Source: Phycisphaerales bacterium (GTDB lineage: Bacteria; Planctomycetota; Phycisphaerae; UBA1845; Fen-1342). Taken from it: 64,000 nucleotides of DNA. Made by a program: the position numbers and the translations under genes. Shown piece by piece: positions 41,397-50,536 of this stretch (the stretch's first letter is position 1; every line of letters starts with the position of its first letter). The notes under the pieces were generated by a model. That model was not told the origin of the DNA, did no database searches, and saw only the letters and a program-made list of their open reading frames with translations. The stretch covers positions 1,612,001 to 1,676,000 of the forward strand of contig JADJWG010000001.1 of NCBI GenBank assembly GCA_016716475.1, in the 5' to 3' direction.

Positions 41397-43256
41397 TCAG
41401 GAGCGCTCGGCGTAGCGTGGCTGTGGCACACTCAACGTGACTTCGGTGCCACGCCCCGGTGTGCTGCGCAACTCCACGGCACCCCGCATGGCGTTGACCG
41501 CGTGTCGTACGATCGAAAGCCCCAGCCCGGTGCCGCGTTCAGCGCCCGAACGGGCCCGCTCGACCTGGTAAAAGCGCTCGAACACCCGTTGCTGATCTTC
41601 TTCTGGAATGCCGCAGCCGGTATCCGCGACAGTAAGTGTGGCGGTTTCGTTGGTGAGGGTCAGTTGCACACGGATGTGGCCGCCACGGTCGGTGAACTTG
41701 ATGGCGTTATCAAGCAGGTTGTCAACGGCGAGGCGCAGCAGGTGGGGGTTCACCAGGACGGTGGCGGCGTGAGCGGGGCGGCGTTCGGCGTGCCAATGCA
41801 GCCCCTTGCGTTCGAGGCGCTCCGCGAAGCGGGCGTAGAGTTCCTGGAGGAGGTTCTTGCAGTCGATGGTTTCCGGCTTGAAGCGTTCAGAGGGTGTTTC
41901 GAGCTTGGAGAGATCGAGTAGATCCGCCACCATGGCTTCAAGACGGGCGCTGTGACGATCGATCTTCTCCAGGAAGGTCTGTGCCGCCGGTCCTTCTTCG
42001 ACGAGATCCATCCCCAGGAGCGTCTCGACTGCGGCGCGAATGGTCGACAGCGGTGTGCGCAGCTCATGCGAGGCGTTCGCCACGAAATCCGTGCGCATCT
42101 GGATGATGCGCTGCAACTCGGTGATGTCGGTCAGCAGAACTGCGCGGCCGCGCTCCGCATCGACGGTGCGCTGTCCGGGTTCGGCGAGGATCACCTCCGA
42201 GGCGCGCGCGAGAAGGTGAATCGGGCCATCACCGGTCTCGATCTCGAGGCGCGCATCACTGCCACTGTCGTCGGATGCCGCGGTGCGCGGCGACGGCGGT
42301 GGCGCCAGCCCCGGTAGCAGCATGCGCTGCAGGCGGTGATCCTGAACACAGTGCTCGACGGGCTCGCCGATGAAATCCTGGTGGCCGCGCTCCCCCGGGA
42401 GATTGAGCATCCGCATCGCGGTGGGGTTGATGAGGACGATGCGGCCATCGTCGCGGGTCACGATGACACCCTCATGCAACTGGTCGACGAGCGACTGAAG
42501 CATCCGGCGCTGGCGATCAATCAGCTCCATCTGGGCGGCAAGGCGTTTTCGGAGCGAATTCAGGGCCGTCGCCAGCGCGGCGAGTTCACCGTGATCATCG
42601 CGCGGCAACTCAGAGGTGAGATTGCCGGCAGATAGTTCTCGTACGGTCCGGACCAGGCGGGCCAGGGCGCGCCGGCGAAAGCGCAGGTAAAGCGTCAGCA
42701 GCACGATGACCGCAAGCGTGGCGGTGGTCGCAATGAAGGCAAGCAGCCGTACGACGGCGCCGGGGTGGTCGATCAGCGCCCACTGGGGCTGTGCGAGCCA
42801 GATGGCACAGCGGGCCTCCGGGCCGCCGAAGTGGATCGGCAGCGCCACCATCACGTGGACGGCATTGCGCGGCCCCCAGCGGCGCACGTCACGGGCCGGT
42901 GTGCCCCCAGGCCGCAGGGCCGCGATGACTTCCGGTGCGATCGAAAGCGTGTCGGCATCCGCGAGCCCCGCAGATTGCGCCAGCACATGACCCTCAGCGT
43001 CGAAAATGGCGAGCGCGATGTTTTCGGCTTCGAGGGTAGCGATCAGACGGTGGAAAAGGGGCCGATCGACGTCGGGACGCCCATCCGCAAGCACTCCCGC
43101 GAGCAGACGTGCCTTGGTCTGGAGTTGGCTGGCGACTTCCTCGCCATGCAACCGTTCCTGTTCGCGCGAAATCAGCCAGAGCGCAGCCACAAGAGCCACG
43201 CCCACGAGCAGGGCGCCCGCGAGTAACAGGCGATTACGTCGACCACTGAGAAACAT
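41397..43256 (-). CDS. phoR: Phosphate-regulon-type sensor histidine kinase PhoR
   Basis: A 619-residue membrane kinase: first membrane helix at residues 9-28, a periplasmic domain of about 140 residues, second helix near 168-188, HAMP (RELSAGNLTSELPRDDHGEL), PAS (VIVTRDDGRIVLINPTAMRM), HisKA with FVANASHELRTPLSTI holding the phosphoacceptor His, and HATPase with N box DNLLDNAIKFTD and GTGLGLSIV. Assignment as PhoR rests on the layout, with its extracytoplasmic domain and PAS, and on position: it lies 5 bp after phoB and ahead of pstB-phoU. The periplasmic domain is longer than in E. coli PhoR, as in Gram-positive-type PhoR. Confidence 0.9.
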   Translation of the reverse strand: MFLSGRRNRLLLAGALLVGVALVAALWLISREQERLHGEEVASQLQTKARLLAGVLADGRPDVDRPLFHRLIATLEAENIALAIFDAEGHVLAQSAGLADADTLSIAPEVIAALRPGGTPARDVRRWGPRNAVHVMVALPIHFGGPEARCAIWLAQPQWALIDHPGAVVRLLAFIATTATLAVIVLLTLYLRFRRRALARLVRTVRELSAGNLTSELPRDDHGELAALATALNSLRKRLAAQMELIDRQRRMLQSLVDQLHEGVIVTRDDGRIVLINPTAMRMLNLPGERGHQDFIGEPVEHCVQDHRLQRMLLPGLAPPPSPRTAASDDSGSDARLEIETGDGPIHLLARASEVILAEPGQRTVDAERGRAVLLTDITELQRIIQMRTDFVANASHELRTPLSTIRAAVETLLGMDLVEEGPAAQTFLEKIDRHSARLEAMVADLLDLSKLETPSERFKPETIDCKNLLQELYARFAERLERKGLHWHAERRPAHAATVLVNPHLLRLAVDNLLDNAIKFTDRGGHIRVQLTLTNETATLTVADTGCGIPEEDQQRVFERFYQVERARSGAERGTGLGLSIVRHAVNAMRGAVELRSTPGRGTEVTLSVPQPRYAERS

Positions 43257-43261
43257 GAGGG

Positions 43262-44014
43262 CTACGCTTCATCGGTGCCACTTTCTGGTAACCGGAAAGC
43301 ATAGCCGACGCCCCGCACGGTGTGGATGCAGTTGGCGGTCGCCCCCATCTTTTTTCGCAGGGCGGCGATGTGCACATCCATGGCCCGGTTCGTGACGGCC
43401 GCCCCCTGCCCAATGGCGTTGTCGATGAGCTGTTCGCGTGTCAGCACCCGACCGCGCGCCGACATGAGCGCGGCGAGAATGCGGAATTCGGTGGCGGTCA
43501 GATCGAGGGGCTGACCCCCAGCCGTGACTTCATGGCGACCATGATCGAGCACAACGGTACCGATCGCGAGAACTTCGCGTTTGCCGGTTCCGGCGCGCTG
43601 CCGACGGAGCACCGCTGCGATTCGGGCGAGGACGAGTTTCACGGAAAACGGCTTGCGCACATAATCATCCGCACCGAGGGCGAAGCCGACCAGCTCGTCT
43701 TCGTCTTCGGCTTTCGCGGTAAGCATTAGAATCGGGATGGCGGCGGTGCGGGCGTCGCGCTTCAGGCGCTGGGCCACCTCATCGCCGGAGAGCCCCGGCA
43801 ACATGCGATCCAGCACCACGAGATCGGGTGGTTGCCGGGTAGCTTCGGCGAGGGCGCGCTCGCCATCCTCGGCGCGCCGGCAATGGTATCCCTCGCGGCC
43901 GAGGTGATAACAAAGGACATCGGCGAGGTCGGTCTCATCCTCAACCACGAGAATGGTCCCGCGGTTGCGCGGCATCGTGGTATTGCGGGAGTCCTGATCC
44001 GGCCGTTCGGCCAT
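43262..44014 (-). CDS. phoB: Phosphate-regulon-type response regulator PhoB
   Basis: A 250-residue OmpR/PhoB-family regulator. The receiver domain shows the acidic pocket VVEDETDL, phosphoacceptor Asp in LVVLDRMLPGLSG, switch Thr in ILMLTAKAEDED and Lys in YVRKPFS. The C-terminal winged helix has LDLTATEFRILAALMSARGRV and VDVHIAALRKKMG. ATG at 44014 with GGAGAAG 5 nt upstream is preferred; a further in-frame ATG lies 14 codons in. First gene of the phosphate cluster, with a direct-repeat element 114-131 bp upstream. Confidence 0.93.
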   Translation of the reverse strand: MAERPDQDSRNTTMPRNRGTILVVEDETDLADVLCYHLGREGYHCRRAEDGERALAEATRQPPDLVVLDRMLPGLSGDEVAQRLKRDARTAAIPILMLTAKAEDEDELVGFALGADDYVRKPFSVKLVLARIAAVLRRQRAGTGKREVLAIGTVVLDHGRHEVTAGGQPLDLTATEFRILAALMSARGRVLTREQLIDNAIGQGAAVTNRAMDVHIAALRKKMGATANCIHTVRGVGYAFRLPESGTDEA

Positions 44015-44127
44015 GTGCTTCTCCGCCAAGGTCCCCGAGCGCGCTCTATCGTACCGAAGGGCTCGGTTGCAGGCGATGCGGTGCCTCTTACAGGGTGACA
44101 AGGGGGTTTCAATTCGCAGTGAGCGCA

Positions 44128-44145
44128 GCGCTAAGATTGCGCTAA
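44128..44145. promoter_or_regulatory. Pho-box-like direct repeat between phoB and the DCC gene
   Basis: Two identical heptamers GCGCTAA (44128-44134 and 44139-44145) are separated by the AT-rich GATT, giving an exact 11-bp period. The 7-4-7 layout is that of PhoB-binding boxes, though the heptamer differs from the E. coli CTGTCAT. A related GCGTTAAGA lies upstream of pstB at 41242. Autoregulation of phoB is the likely meaning; binding is inferred from layout only. Confidence 0.5.
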
Positions 44146-44218
44146 CAGATTTCGATCGCTCCCTGGGCTACGATCCGGTGTGATTGCTCCTGAAAACTCA
44201 CGCGTGGACGTACATTTG

Positions 44219-44638
44219 ATGTCGCTCCCCCGGCCGATCAAGGTCGAATCCGTGGTGGTGCTCTATGATGGGCAGTGCGCACTTTGCCAGTGGTCGGTGC
44301 AGTTCATCCTGAAGCGTGACCGGCGGGGACGTTTCCGATTCGCAGCGCAACAGTCGCAAGTGGGACAGCAGCTCTTGGCGCAGTATGGCGGCTTGTCCGG
44401 GCCGGACTCGGTGGTCCTGCTCGCAGATGGCCGGGTGTGGGTTGCGAGTGCGGCTGCCCTGCGAATCGCCCGCGAATTGGGAGGGGTGTGGAGAGTGTTT
44501 GGGGTGCTCAGGTTGCTACCTCGCCCACTGCGGGACTGGGTATACCAATGGGTGGCGCAGCACAGGTATCGCTGGTTCGGGCGTCGGGAAGATTGCCTGT
44601 GGGTGTTACCGGAATGGCGGGAGCGGTTTCTCGAATGA
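44219..44638 (+). CDS. DCC-family (DUF393) thiol-disulfide oxidoreductase-like protein
   Basis: A 139-residue protein with the family hallmark VVLYDGQCALCQWSVQFI, an Asp-x-x-Cys-x-x-Cys near the N-terminus in a thioredoxin-like setting, followed by RFRFAAQQS and DSVVLLADGRVWVAS. DCC proteins are predicted redox proteins of unknown substrate. A GTG at 44180 would add 13 residues; ATG 44219 sits closer to the conserved start, but neither has a strong ribosome binding site. Its stop overlaps the ATG of the M16-like gene (ATGA). Confidence 0.85.
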   Translation: MSLPRPIKVESVVVLYDGQCALCQWSVQFILKRDRRGRFRFAAQQSQVGQQLLAQYGGLSGPDSVVLLADGRVWVASAAALRIARELGGVWRVFGVLRLLPRPLRDWVYQWVAQHRYRWFGRREDCLWVLPEWRERFLE

Positions 44639-47013
44639 ATTTTCGGGGGCTCCGGATGCTATTGGAAGCCGTGAGCGGGATCGCAAGCGGGCCCTCTTGC
44701 CTGTGGCGAGCGCGAGTTGGATGGGTGTGGCAGATTGGGTGGGTCACATTGGTGATGTTACTGCTGGCCGGACCCAGGAGCGCTTGGGCAGAGGATTGGG
44801 CGGCGGAATACCGGCGACTCGAAAACGGCCTGCACGTCGTGGTGATACCCAATTTCGCGCTGCCACTCGTGGAGGTGCAGCTCTGGTTCGGAGCGGGTCA
44901 TGGGGACGACCCGTCCGGGCAAGCCGGGCTTTGTCGCGCTGTGCATACCGCAATTGCAGTGCGCGACGCGCGGCTCTGGAAGCTGGCGGCGCTCGGTGGG
45001 CAGTCGACAGCCGTGGTCGCGCACGATGCGAGCATGTTCGCGGTCACACTGCCGGCTCCCCAGGCCACTGCGGCCCTGGGCCTGCTTGCGGACATGGTCG
45101 CACCGGAGCCACCCAGTGCCGAGGAACTTGCTGCGGTGCGGGCGTCATCGACCAATCCGTTACGGGTCGAGGATGCGGAACATCTCATTGAACGGTGGTT
45201 TGTCGCCGGAAACGCGACCCTCCTCATTGTCGGTGCATGGTCACCACCTCTGGCGTTTGCAGAAGCGCAGGAACAATTCGGATTACGGCCTTGGGCGGAA
45301 TCGCCGCGCCGGGCCTGGTCCGAGGATACGGTGTTATCCCCCCAAGCAACCGTCGTCACCGAAGCCGCCGGTAACGTCTTGCGTTGGCCGGGCCCTTCTC
45401 TCGGTGTGGCAACGGGTTCGGCCATCGACGTGTTGTTGGAGCACCTGTGTGCGTGGCCAGATGGCGCCTGGCGGCGTGTCAGTGCTGCTCGTGGGCTGGC
45501 TCCCCGGTGGCGCCGTCTCGCCGGGCGCACCGATGGTGCGGTGGAACTCTGGCTGGAATCGCACGTGACCTCGGCGGGACCATCCGCATCCCAGCCGACT
45601 TCCGCTGTGGTGCCCATTGTCGAACTGGCGGTCGAGCTTGAATCGATCGAGAAGCAGGGTCTCAGCGAGCAGGAGTTCAACCGTGCGCGAGCGCTGGCAG
45701 GTCGCACCTTGCGGGACGACTGGGAGAGTTTCGCCGCTTTCGCGCGCACGCTCGGCAGATACGAAGTCGTGGGCGGTGATGCCCAGCGAGCCCTGCACGC
45801 CGAGCGGCGGTTGCCGTTGCTGCGGATGGCAGATGTACAAGTGGCAGCCCGCGATCTGCGGGAGGCCCTCGTCACGCAGTCTGCCGCCGCGAGCGCGGTG
45901 AACGAGGTATTGCGCCCATGGACAGAGCCGCGGGTGTTGTTGCGTGATTCGATAAACGACTTGCACCGCCCGGGGCGTGGCTTCATCCCCCCGGATCTCG
46001 TGTTGCGACGTCTTGCGGCTTACCGGCCAGGTGCGACCGATGCACGTGCACCCGCGCGCGCGCCGCGGGTCATCCGTTCGCACTTCGGCGAAAATGCGGA
46101 GGTTAGTCTCATTTCCCTGGCGCTGCCCGGTGGCATGGCGGCATGGACGAGGATCCCATTGCAGGAGGATCACGGCAGGCACAACACGGCCACTCGGCCG
46201 GCCGCCGAAATGCTACGGGCCGCGGAGGTCTACCACGCGTATCACGGCCTCGTATTGTGGCAGGAGAGGTTGCCGGACGCGGTGAGTTGGTGGTCACAGG
46301 GGCCGAGTAACTTTGTCTCCCAAACATTGGAATGGCACGCAAGGGTGTGGGGCGGTTCGGAGGCGGAGAAGGCAGCGCCGGATGCCCCGCGGGGGCTCCG
46401 TATAGCGGTCTGCGGGAATGTGGATGGCGGCGAAGTTCTGGCGCGCTTGCCGGCGGCGTGGCGTTTTGCGGCGCTCGGGACTGGTGGCCGCGCCGCGCCA
46501 GGTGGGTGGGCCGCCGCTGCGTGCGAACACCGTCCAACGGCGTCTGACACTGCGGAGTTGGTGTTGCGTCTGGACTGGCGGCGGCCAGCGCCGGATGCCC
46601 GCACGGCACTGCGGCGGCATGCTGTGGAAGTGCTGCTTGGGCGGCTGCCGCTGGAGTTGTTTGACGAGCAAGGAGATGGCGGCCTCACAGAGTGGTGTGC
46701 GGCTGCCCTGGAGTTTCGTGCGGTTGCCCGGTTTACCCCCGAAGTCGCCCGCGCCGGCGAGGAGGCGCTGCGGGCGTGGGTGGCGCGGTTACGTACCGGC
46801 GAAGTGGAGGATGCGCTGTTGGTGACAGCAGTCGAGCTGGCGCGCGCCGAGCGCTGGCGGTGGCTGGATCGTCCGGTGCGAATTGCGGCCGCAGCACTCG
46901 AAGACGACACACCATGGGATCGAATCGAAGCGGAAACGCCGGCGCAGTTGCGTGCGGCTCTGCCGGAGTTGCTCGAGGCCGCGATCCTTGTGATTGAACT
47001 CACCCAGCCCTGA
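44635..47013 (+). CDS. M16-like peptidase homologue without the zinc motif
   Basis: A 792-residue exported protein: hydrophobic signal or anchor at about residues 30-50 ending in AWA, then an insulinase-type (M16) fold. The start of the peptidase repeat is clear: RLENGLHVVVIPNFALPLVEVQLWFGAG. Where active enzymes have GLAHFLEH (HxxEH), this one reads GLCRAVHTAI, so two of the three zinc or catalytic residues are gone. A second M16-type half appears to start near residue 480. It may serve as the inactive partner of a heterodimer, as PqqG-type subunits do, but no active partner is adjacent. ATG overlaps the DCC stop. Confidence 0.72.
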   Translation: MNFRGLRMLLEAVSGIASGPSCLWRARVGWVWQIGWVTLVMLLLAGPRSAWAEDWAAEYRRLENGLHVVVIPNFALPLVEVQLWFGAGHGDDPSGQAGLCRAVHTAIAVRDARLWKLAALGGQSTAVVAHDASMFAVTLPAPQATAALGLLADMVAPEPPSAEELAAVRASSTNPLRVEDAEHLIERWFVAGNATLLIVGAWSPPLAFAEAQEQFGLRPWAESPRRAWSEDTVLSPQATVVTEAAGNVLRWPGPSLGVATGSAIDVLLEHLCAWPDGAWRRVSAARGLAPRWRRLAGRTDGAVELWLESHVTSAGPSASQPTSAVVPIVELAVELESIEKQGLSEQEFNRARALAGRTLRDDWESFAAFARTLGRYEVVGGDAQRALHAERRLPLLRMADVQVAARDLREALVTQSAAASAVNEVLRPWTEPRVLLRDSINDLHRPGRGFIPPDLVLRRLAAYRPGATDARAPARAPRVIRSHFGENAEVSLISLALPGGMAAWTRIPLQEDHGRHNTATRPAAEMLRAAEVYHAYHGLVLWQERLPDAVSWWSQGPSNFVSQTLEWHARVWGGSEAEKAAPDAPRGLRIAVCGNVDGGEVLARLPAAWRFAALGTGGRAAPGGWAAAACEHRPTASDTAELVLRLDWRRPAPDARTALRRHAVEVLLGRLPLELFDEQGDGGLTEWCAAALEFRAVARFTPEVARAGEEALRAWVARLRTGEVEDALLVTAVELARAERWRWLDRPVRIAAAALEDDTPWDRIEAETPAQLRAALPELLEAAILVIELTQP

Positions 47014-47046
47014 GTCGCCGCAGCGCGCCGTGGCGTGCCGCCCCCC

Positions 47047-48741
47047 TCAGGCCGAGTGTTGGCGCTCGATCCAGTTTCGCAGGGCGGCGTACAGATCGGC
47101 CGAAAACTCGAACGCTCCGTCGCCATGCAGTCCTTCAGAAGTGGTCAGCACCAGCGTGTCGTGGTCTCCCGGCGTACTCGTCGCACGGTGTTGCGGTCGC
47201 AAGGTAACGTGGAGCACGCGCGGCGGCCGTGTGGCGGCCGGTGCTGACACAGATCCACCATGGCGCACCGTGCCGGCCGCATCGTAATTCACGGCGAAGC
47301 GCTGCCCATCGGCGGTGTCGAACCGCCAGACGATGGTCTGGGGGGTCAGGTAGCGCTCCGACCAGGCAGTGCCAGCGCGCCGCTCGCGCGCGAGCTGTTT
47401 CATAAAGATCATCATGGGTTCAGGCGGTATGCCTTCGTGTGGACCACGGGCGTCAATGCGACCCGTGGCGAACCAGAGCGGCTGCCCCGGACCGCCGACC
47501 AACTCCACTCCGAGGTGTTCGGTGCCGTCAGCTGCGGGCGCCCAGCGGATCGGGTGTAGCGGTGCATAGCGCCGAGCGAGGTCGCCGATATCGCGCACGA
47601 CGGTGTCGCCATCGTCCCAGCGATTCCAGTACTGCACGAAATCGTCGATTGGCAGGGCGAGCTGCGCGCGGAGCAAATGCCGCAGCAGGCGCGGTGCGAG
47701 GGGCGTGCCGAGCAGGCCACTCGCGAGCCACGGCACATCGGTCGTGAGCCACTCCCCACGACCGATCGGCCGCAGTGCTGCGAGGATATCGGCATGGCGA
47801 TCCGCCCAGGGGGTTTCGGTTGTCAGGATCGCCGCACAGTCGTTGTCCGTGGCATAACGTTTCCAACTGCGCCCCGTCTTGATCGCGCGGATGGTGAAGC
47901 GACCGTCCGGGCGAATCGCGCAGTAAGGGAAGACATCCTGGAGTGCGAAACCGCGTGTGGGCACATCGGCGTATGCGTGCCGCGCGGACATGATGCCGTG
48001 TTCGTCCGCAAGCTGAATGAGGCGCAGGTCGGCGACCCGCGCGGCCGTGAGCACGGTGACGGTCGTTCCGAGGTCGGTGAGCAGCCACGCGGTGCCCGCC
48101 AGGTGTTCGAGATCGGCGAGGCGCAGGTCCAGATGCCGCACCCAGGCGGCTGGTAGAACACAGGCGTTGCCCCGGGCGAGCCGGAGCAAATGCTTTTTCG
48201 ATGGCGGTGGCGCCGCGAGTTGGACCTCGGTGTCACCCAGATGACTCGCGAGGGGGGCGAGGTCCGCGGGCAACACGACACGCCGGGGAATGAAGGGCGG
48301 GGTGTAAGTGCTCCAGCGGGGCACATTCGCGAGGGGATGGCATTTGGGGTCGCGCTCGGAAACGTGGTGAAAACGCACTTCGGTGAGTGGCGGCAGTGTT
48401 CCGGAAGTATCCACACGGAATTGAAGCCGTCGCGTGCCAACCGGCGTCTGCACCCAGCCGAGTAGTTCACCGGGAGGCCCCGCGGCCGGAGCATGCAGCC
48501 GCAGGATGCGCTGTCCATGTGGTATGCCTTCGCCATCGAGAAAGTGCAACAGCAGGTGGCATTCGGTCAATGTGCTGGACGTGGTTTGCGCACGGGCGAG
48601 GTACCACTCGTCCGCGCGACAGCGCACGGGGGTGGAAACGAGCGTATTGCGGCCATCCCAGCGCCAGCCGCGCAGGCCACTGGTGCGGGATGGCCGTGCG
48701 GTGCTTACACGGGGGCGGGTGGAATGGTCGGAAGGCGTCAA
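47047..48741 (-). CDS. Protein of unknown function, 564 residues
   Basis: I do not recognise this protein. It has no signal peptide, no clear membrane helix, and no catalytic motif that I can name. Trp, Arg and His are frequent; blocks such as ADEWYLARAQTTSS and RDPKCHPLANVPRWS look structured. The start is TTG at 48741, chosen because AGGAG lies 8 nt upstream on the minus strand; upstream codons in the same frame lack coding character. It faces the M16-like gene convergently (33 bp between stops) and diverges from the CPBP protease gene. Confidence 0.6.
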   Translation of the reverse strand: MTPSDHSTRPRVSTARPSRTSGLRGWRWDGRNTLVSTPVRCRADEWYLARAQTTSSTLTECHLLLHFLDGEGIPHGQRILRLHAPAAGPPGELLGWVQTPVGTRRLQFRVDTSGTLPPLTEVRFHHVSERDPKCHPLANVPRWSTYTPPFIPRRVVLPADLAPLASHLGDTEVQLAAPPPSKKHLLRLARGNACVLPAAWVRHLDLRLADLEHLAGTAWLLTDLGTTVTVLTAARVADLRLIQLADEHGIMSARHAYADVPTRGFALQDVFPYCAIRPDGRFTIRAIKTGRSWKRYATDNDCAAILTTETPWADRHADILAALRPIGRGEWLTTDVPWLASGLLGTPLAPRLLRHLLRAQLALPIDDFVQYWNRWDDGDTVVRDIGDLARRYAPLHPIRWAPAADGTEHLGVELVGGPGQPLWFATGRIDARGPHEGIPPEPMMIFMKQLARERRAGTAWSERYLTPQTIVWRFDTADGQRFAVNYDAAGTVRHGGSVSAPAATRPPRVLHVTLRPQHRATSTPGDHDTLVLTTSEGLHGDGAFEFSADLYAALRNWIERQHSA

Positions 48742-48871
48742 GTGCCGATCTCCTACGAGCCCGCCCGTGGCGAGCGGGTTATTATCCTGAGAAGCGGCCG
48801 GGCGGCAATGGTACATGTGCGCGGAACCGGGTGCGGTCACTCCGGCAGGGCCACCCATATGGATAGCGGTA

Positions 48872-49786
48872 ATGATGGAACCAGATCGGCCGATTGAGTT
48901 GCCGAGCGAGATACCGTGGGCGCGGACGACCCTGGGGCCGCGGGGCGACGAATTGCCGGTGGCGCGGCCGATGTTTCCCCATGGGGAGGACCGCGATCCA
49001 TGGTATCCGTTTCGAATGGCGTGGATATCCTGGGCGGCTGCGTGGGGCGGTCTGGGATTGATCATGGTTGCCGCGGCGCTGATGGTGGGAGTCGAGCTGT
49101 TCGCCGCCATGCTCGCATTGCCGAGCGGTACACCGGTTGACGAAACGATGGCGGTGGCGCTGGGGTCTTTGCCCTACCTGTATCTAAACAAGGGGGGTAG
49201 CGCGTTTGTTGCGGTTGGGTTGTTGATCGCGCTTGCGTTCTTGCACCGGGCGCCCTGGGCGACGTTCGGGCTGGGCCGACAGCCGTGGTGGCGACATTTT
49301 ACGTTTGCGGGCGTGTGCTTCATCGGCTGTTACGTAGGGATTGTGCTGACGGCGCCGATCATCTACCTGCTTGCGAACCTGATCGAGGCGGGTGAGGACG
49401 ATCTGCTGCGACGGGTCGATTTCATCAACCCCTTGTCGGCCCACGGACTGGGGGGGCTCGTGGGTTTCATGGTGCTGGTCGCCGTTCACGAAGAGGTGCT
49501 TTTCCGCGGGGTCCTGTTGCCGTATCTGCGACGCGTCGGCCTGGGCTGGATCGGAGCCGTGCTCGTGTCGTCGGCCATCTTCGCCGTGTTGCACATCGGG
49601 CAGGGTCTTCTGGCGATTCCGCAAACGTTCGCGTTGGCGTTGATCTTTGCCAGCATATACCTCTGGTCGCGCAGTCTGCCCGCGGTGATCGTGGCGCACG
49701 CCGCGTTCAACGTGACACAACTTTTGCTGGCGCCCTGGTTATTGTCGTATGCGGAAGAGCTTTCGGAACAGGTCGCAGGAACCTAG
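48872..49786 (+). CDS. CPBP-family intramembrane glutamic protease
   Basis: A 304-residue protein with about seven membrane segments. The CAAX-protease/bacteriocin-processing (CPBP, Rce1-like) motifs are all present: AVHEEVLFRGVLLPYLRR (EExxxR), AVLHIGQGLLAIPQTF (FxxxH-like) and VIVAHAAFNVTQ (HxxxN). Such proteases cleave within the membrane, for instance anti-sigma factors or modified peptides. Two ATGs in a row (48872, 48875) with a weak upstream ribosome binding site. The target is unknown. Confidence 0.9.
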   Translation: MMEPDRPIELPSEIPWARTTLGPRGDELPVARPMFPHGEDRDPWYPFRMAWISWAAAWGGLGLIMVAAALMVGVELFAAMLALPSGTPVDETMAVALGSLPYLYLNKGGSAFVAVGLLIALAFLHRAPWATFGLGRQPWWRHFTFAGVCFIGCYVGIVLTAPIIYLLANLIEAGEDDLLRRVDFINPLSAHGLGGLVGFMVLVAVHEEVLFRGVLLPYLRRVGLGWIGAVLVSSAIFAVLHIGQGLLAIPQTFALALIFASIYLWSRSLPAVIVAHAAFNVTQLLLAPWLLSYAEELSEQVAGT

Positions 49787-49794
49787 CGCAGACG

Positions 49795-50319
49795 TCAAAC
49801 ACCGAGCCACCGTTTCAGTGACAGGAACAGGACCAGCGCGAGCAAGCCGACCCCGGCGAGGCCGGCCCAGGCCCGTGTGGTGCCACGGGATGCTTGTATC
49901 CGCGGCAGGCGTTTGGAGGTGACCGGCTCGACCCCTTCGTCTCCGAACTGAACCTGTGCGATGAGCAACTGGGCCTGAAATTCGTTGATACCGAGCTCGG
50001 TGGCGCGGGCGAGAATGGCCTCGCGGCGCGAGTGGCGTAGCAATCCGGCTTCAAGGGAAGCCCGGATCAGCAGGCGCAGCTCGTTGGCGGGAGTGCCACC
50101 CCGCTGTTGGCGAAGAATCTCGTCCTGCCGTTGGGGATCGCGGAGAGCGACGTAGGCAAGATGGAGGTCATCGAGGGCCTGCTGCGCATCGTGATAGCGC
50201 ACGGGATCGTCGAGCGCGGGTGCCAGGCGTGTGCGTGCGGCGAGGAACCGTTTTCGGACCTCGTGTGGCGGCCAGCGCCCCGGCGCCAGCCCCAGCGTTG
50301 TGAAGGGGTCGTGGGCCAT
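49795..50319 (-). CDS. J-domain-like tail-anchored protein lacking HPD
   Basis: A 174-residue protein. The first 70 residues read like a J domain (DPFTTLGLAPG, then two antiparallel helices with LAYVALRDPQRQ), but the catalytic His-Pro-Asp that activates DnaK is replaced by an Ala-Pro-Ala-Leu stretch. The middle is helical, and the last 25 residues (WAGLAGVGLLALVLFLSL) form a single C-terminal membrane anchor. It may be a membrane adaptor that cannot stimulate Hsp70. ATG at 50319 is well supported by AGGAGG at 7 nt. Confidence 0.65.
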   Translation of the reverse strand: MAHDPFTTLGLAPGRWPPHEVRKRFLAARTRLAPALDDPVRYHDAQQALDDLHLAYVALRDPQRQDEILRQQRGGTPANELRLLIRASLEAGLLRHSRREAILARATELGINEFQAQLLIAQVQFGDEGVEPVTSKRLPRIQASRGTTRAWAGLAGVGLLALVLFLSLKRWLGV

Positions 50320-50536
50320 CTTTCTGCCTCCTATGGGAACGATAGGCGAGCAGCAGGTAAAAAGAGAACCTCCGGTGCCGTAAACCCCCGATGTAGCAAC
50401 GAGAATATGGCCGGGTGTGCAACGCAGGCAGAAACAATCCGGACTGCGGCTGCGGTCCGGGCGACCGTACGGCCGGAAACACACCCGCCGCGCCGGAGCT
50501 TACGTTCGGGCTGTGCGCCGTTACCATCCGGGCAGC

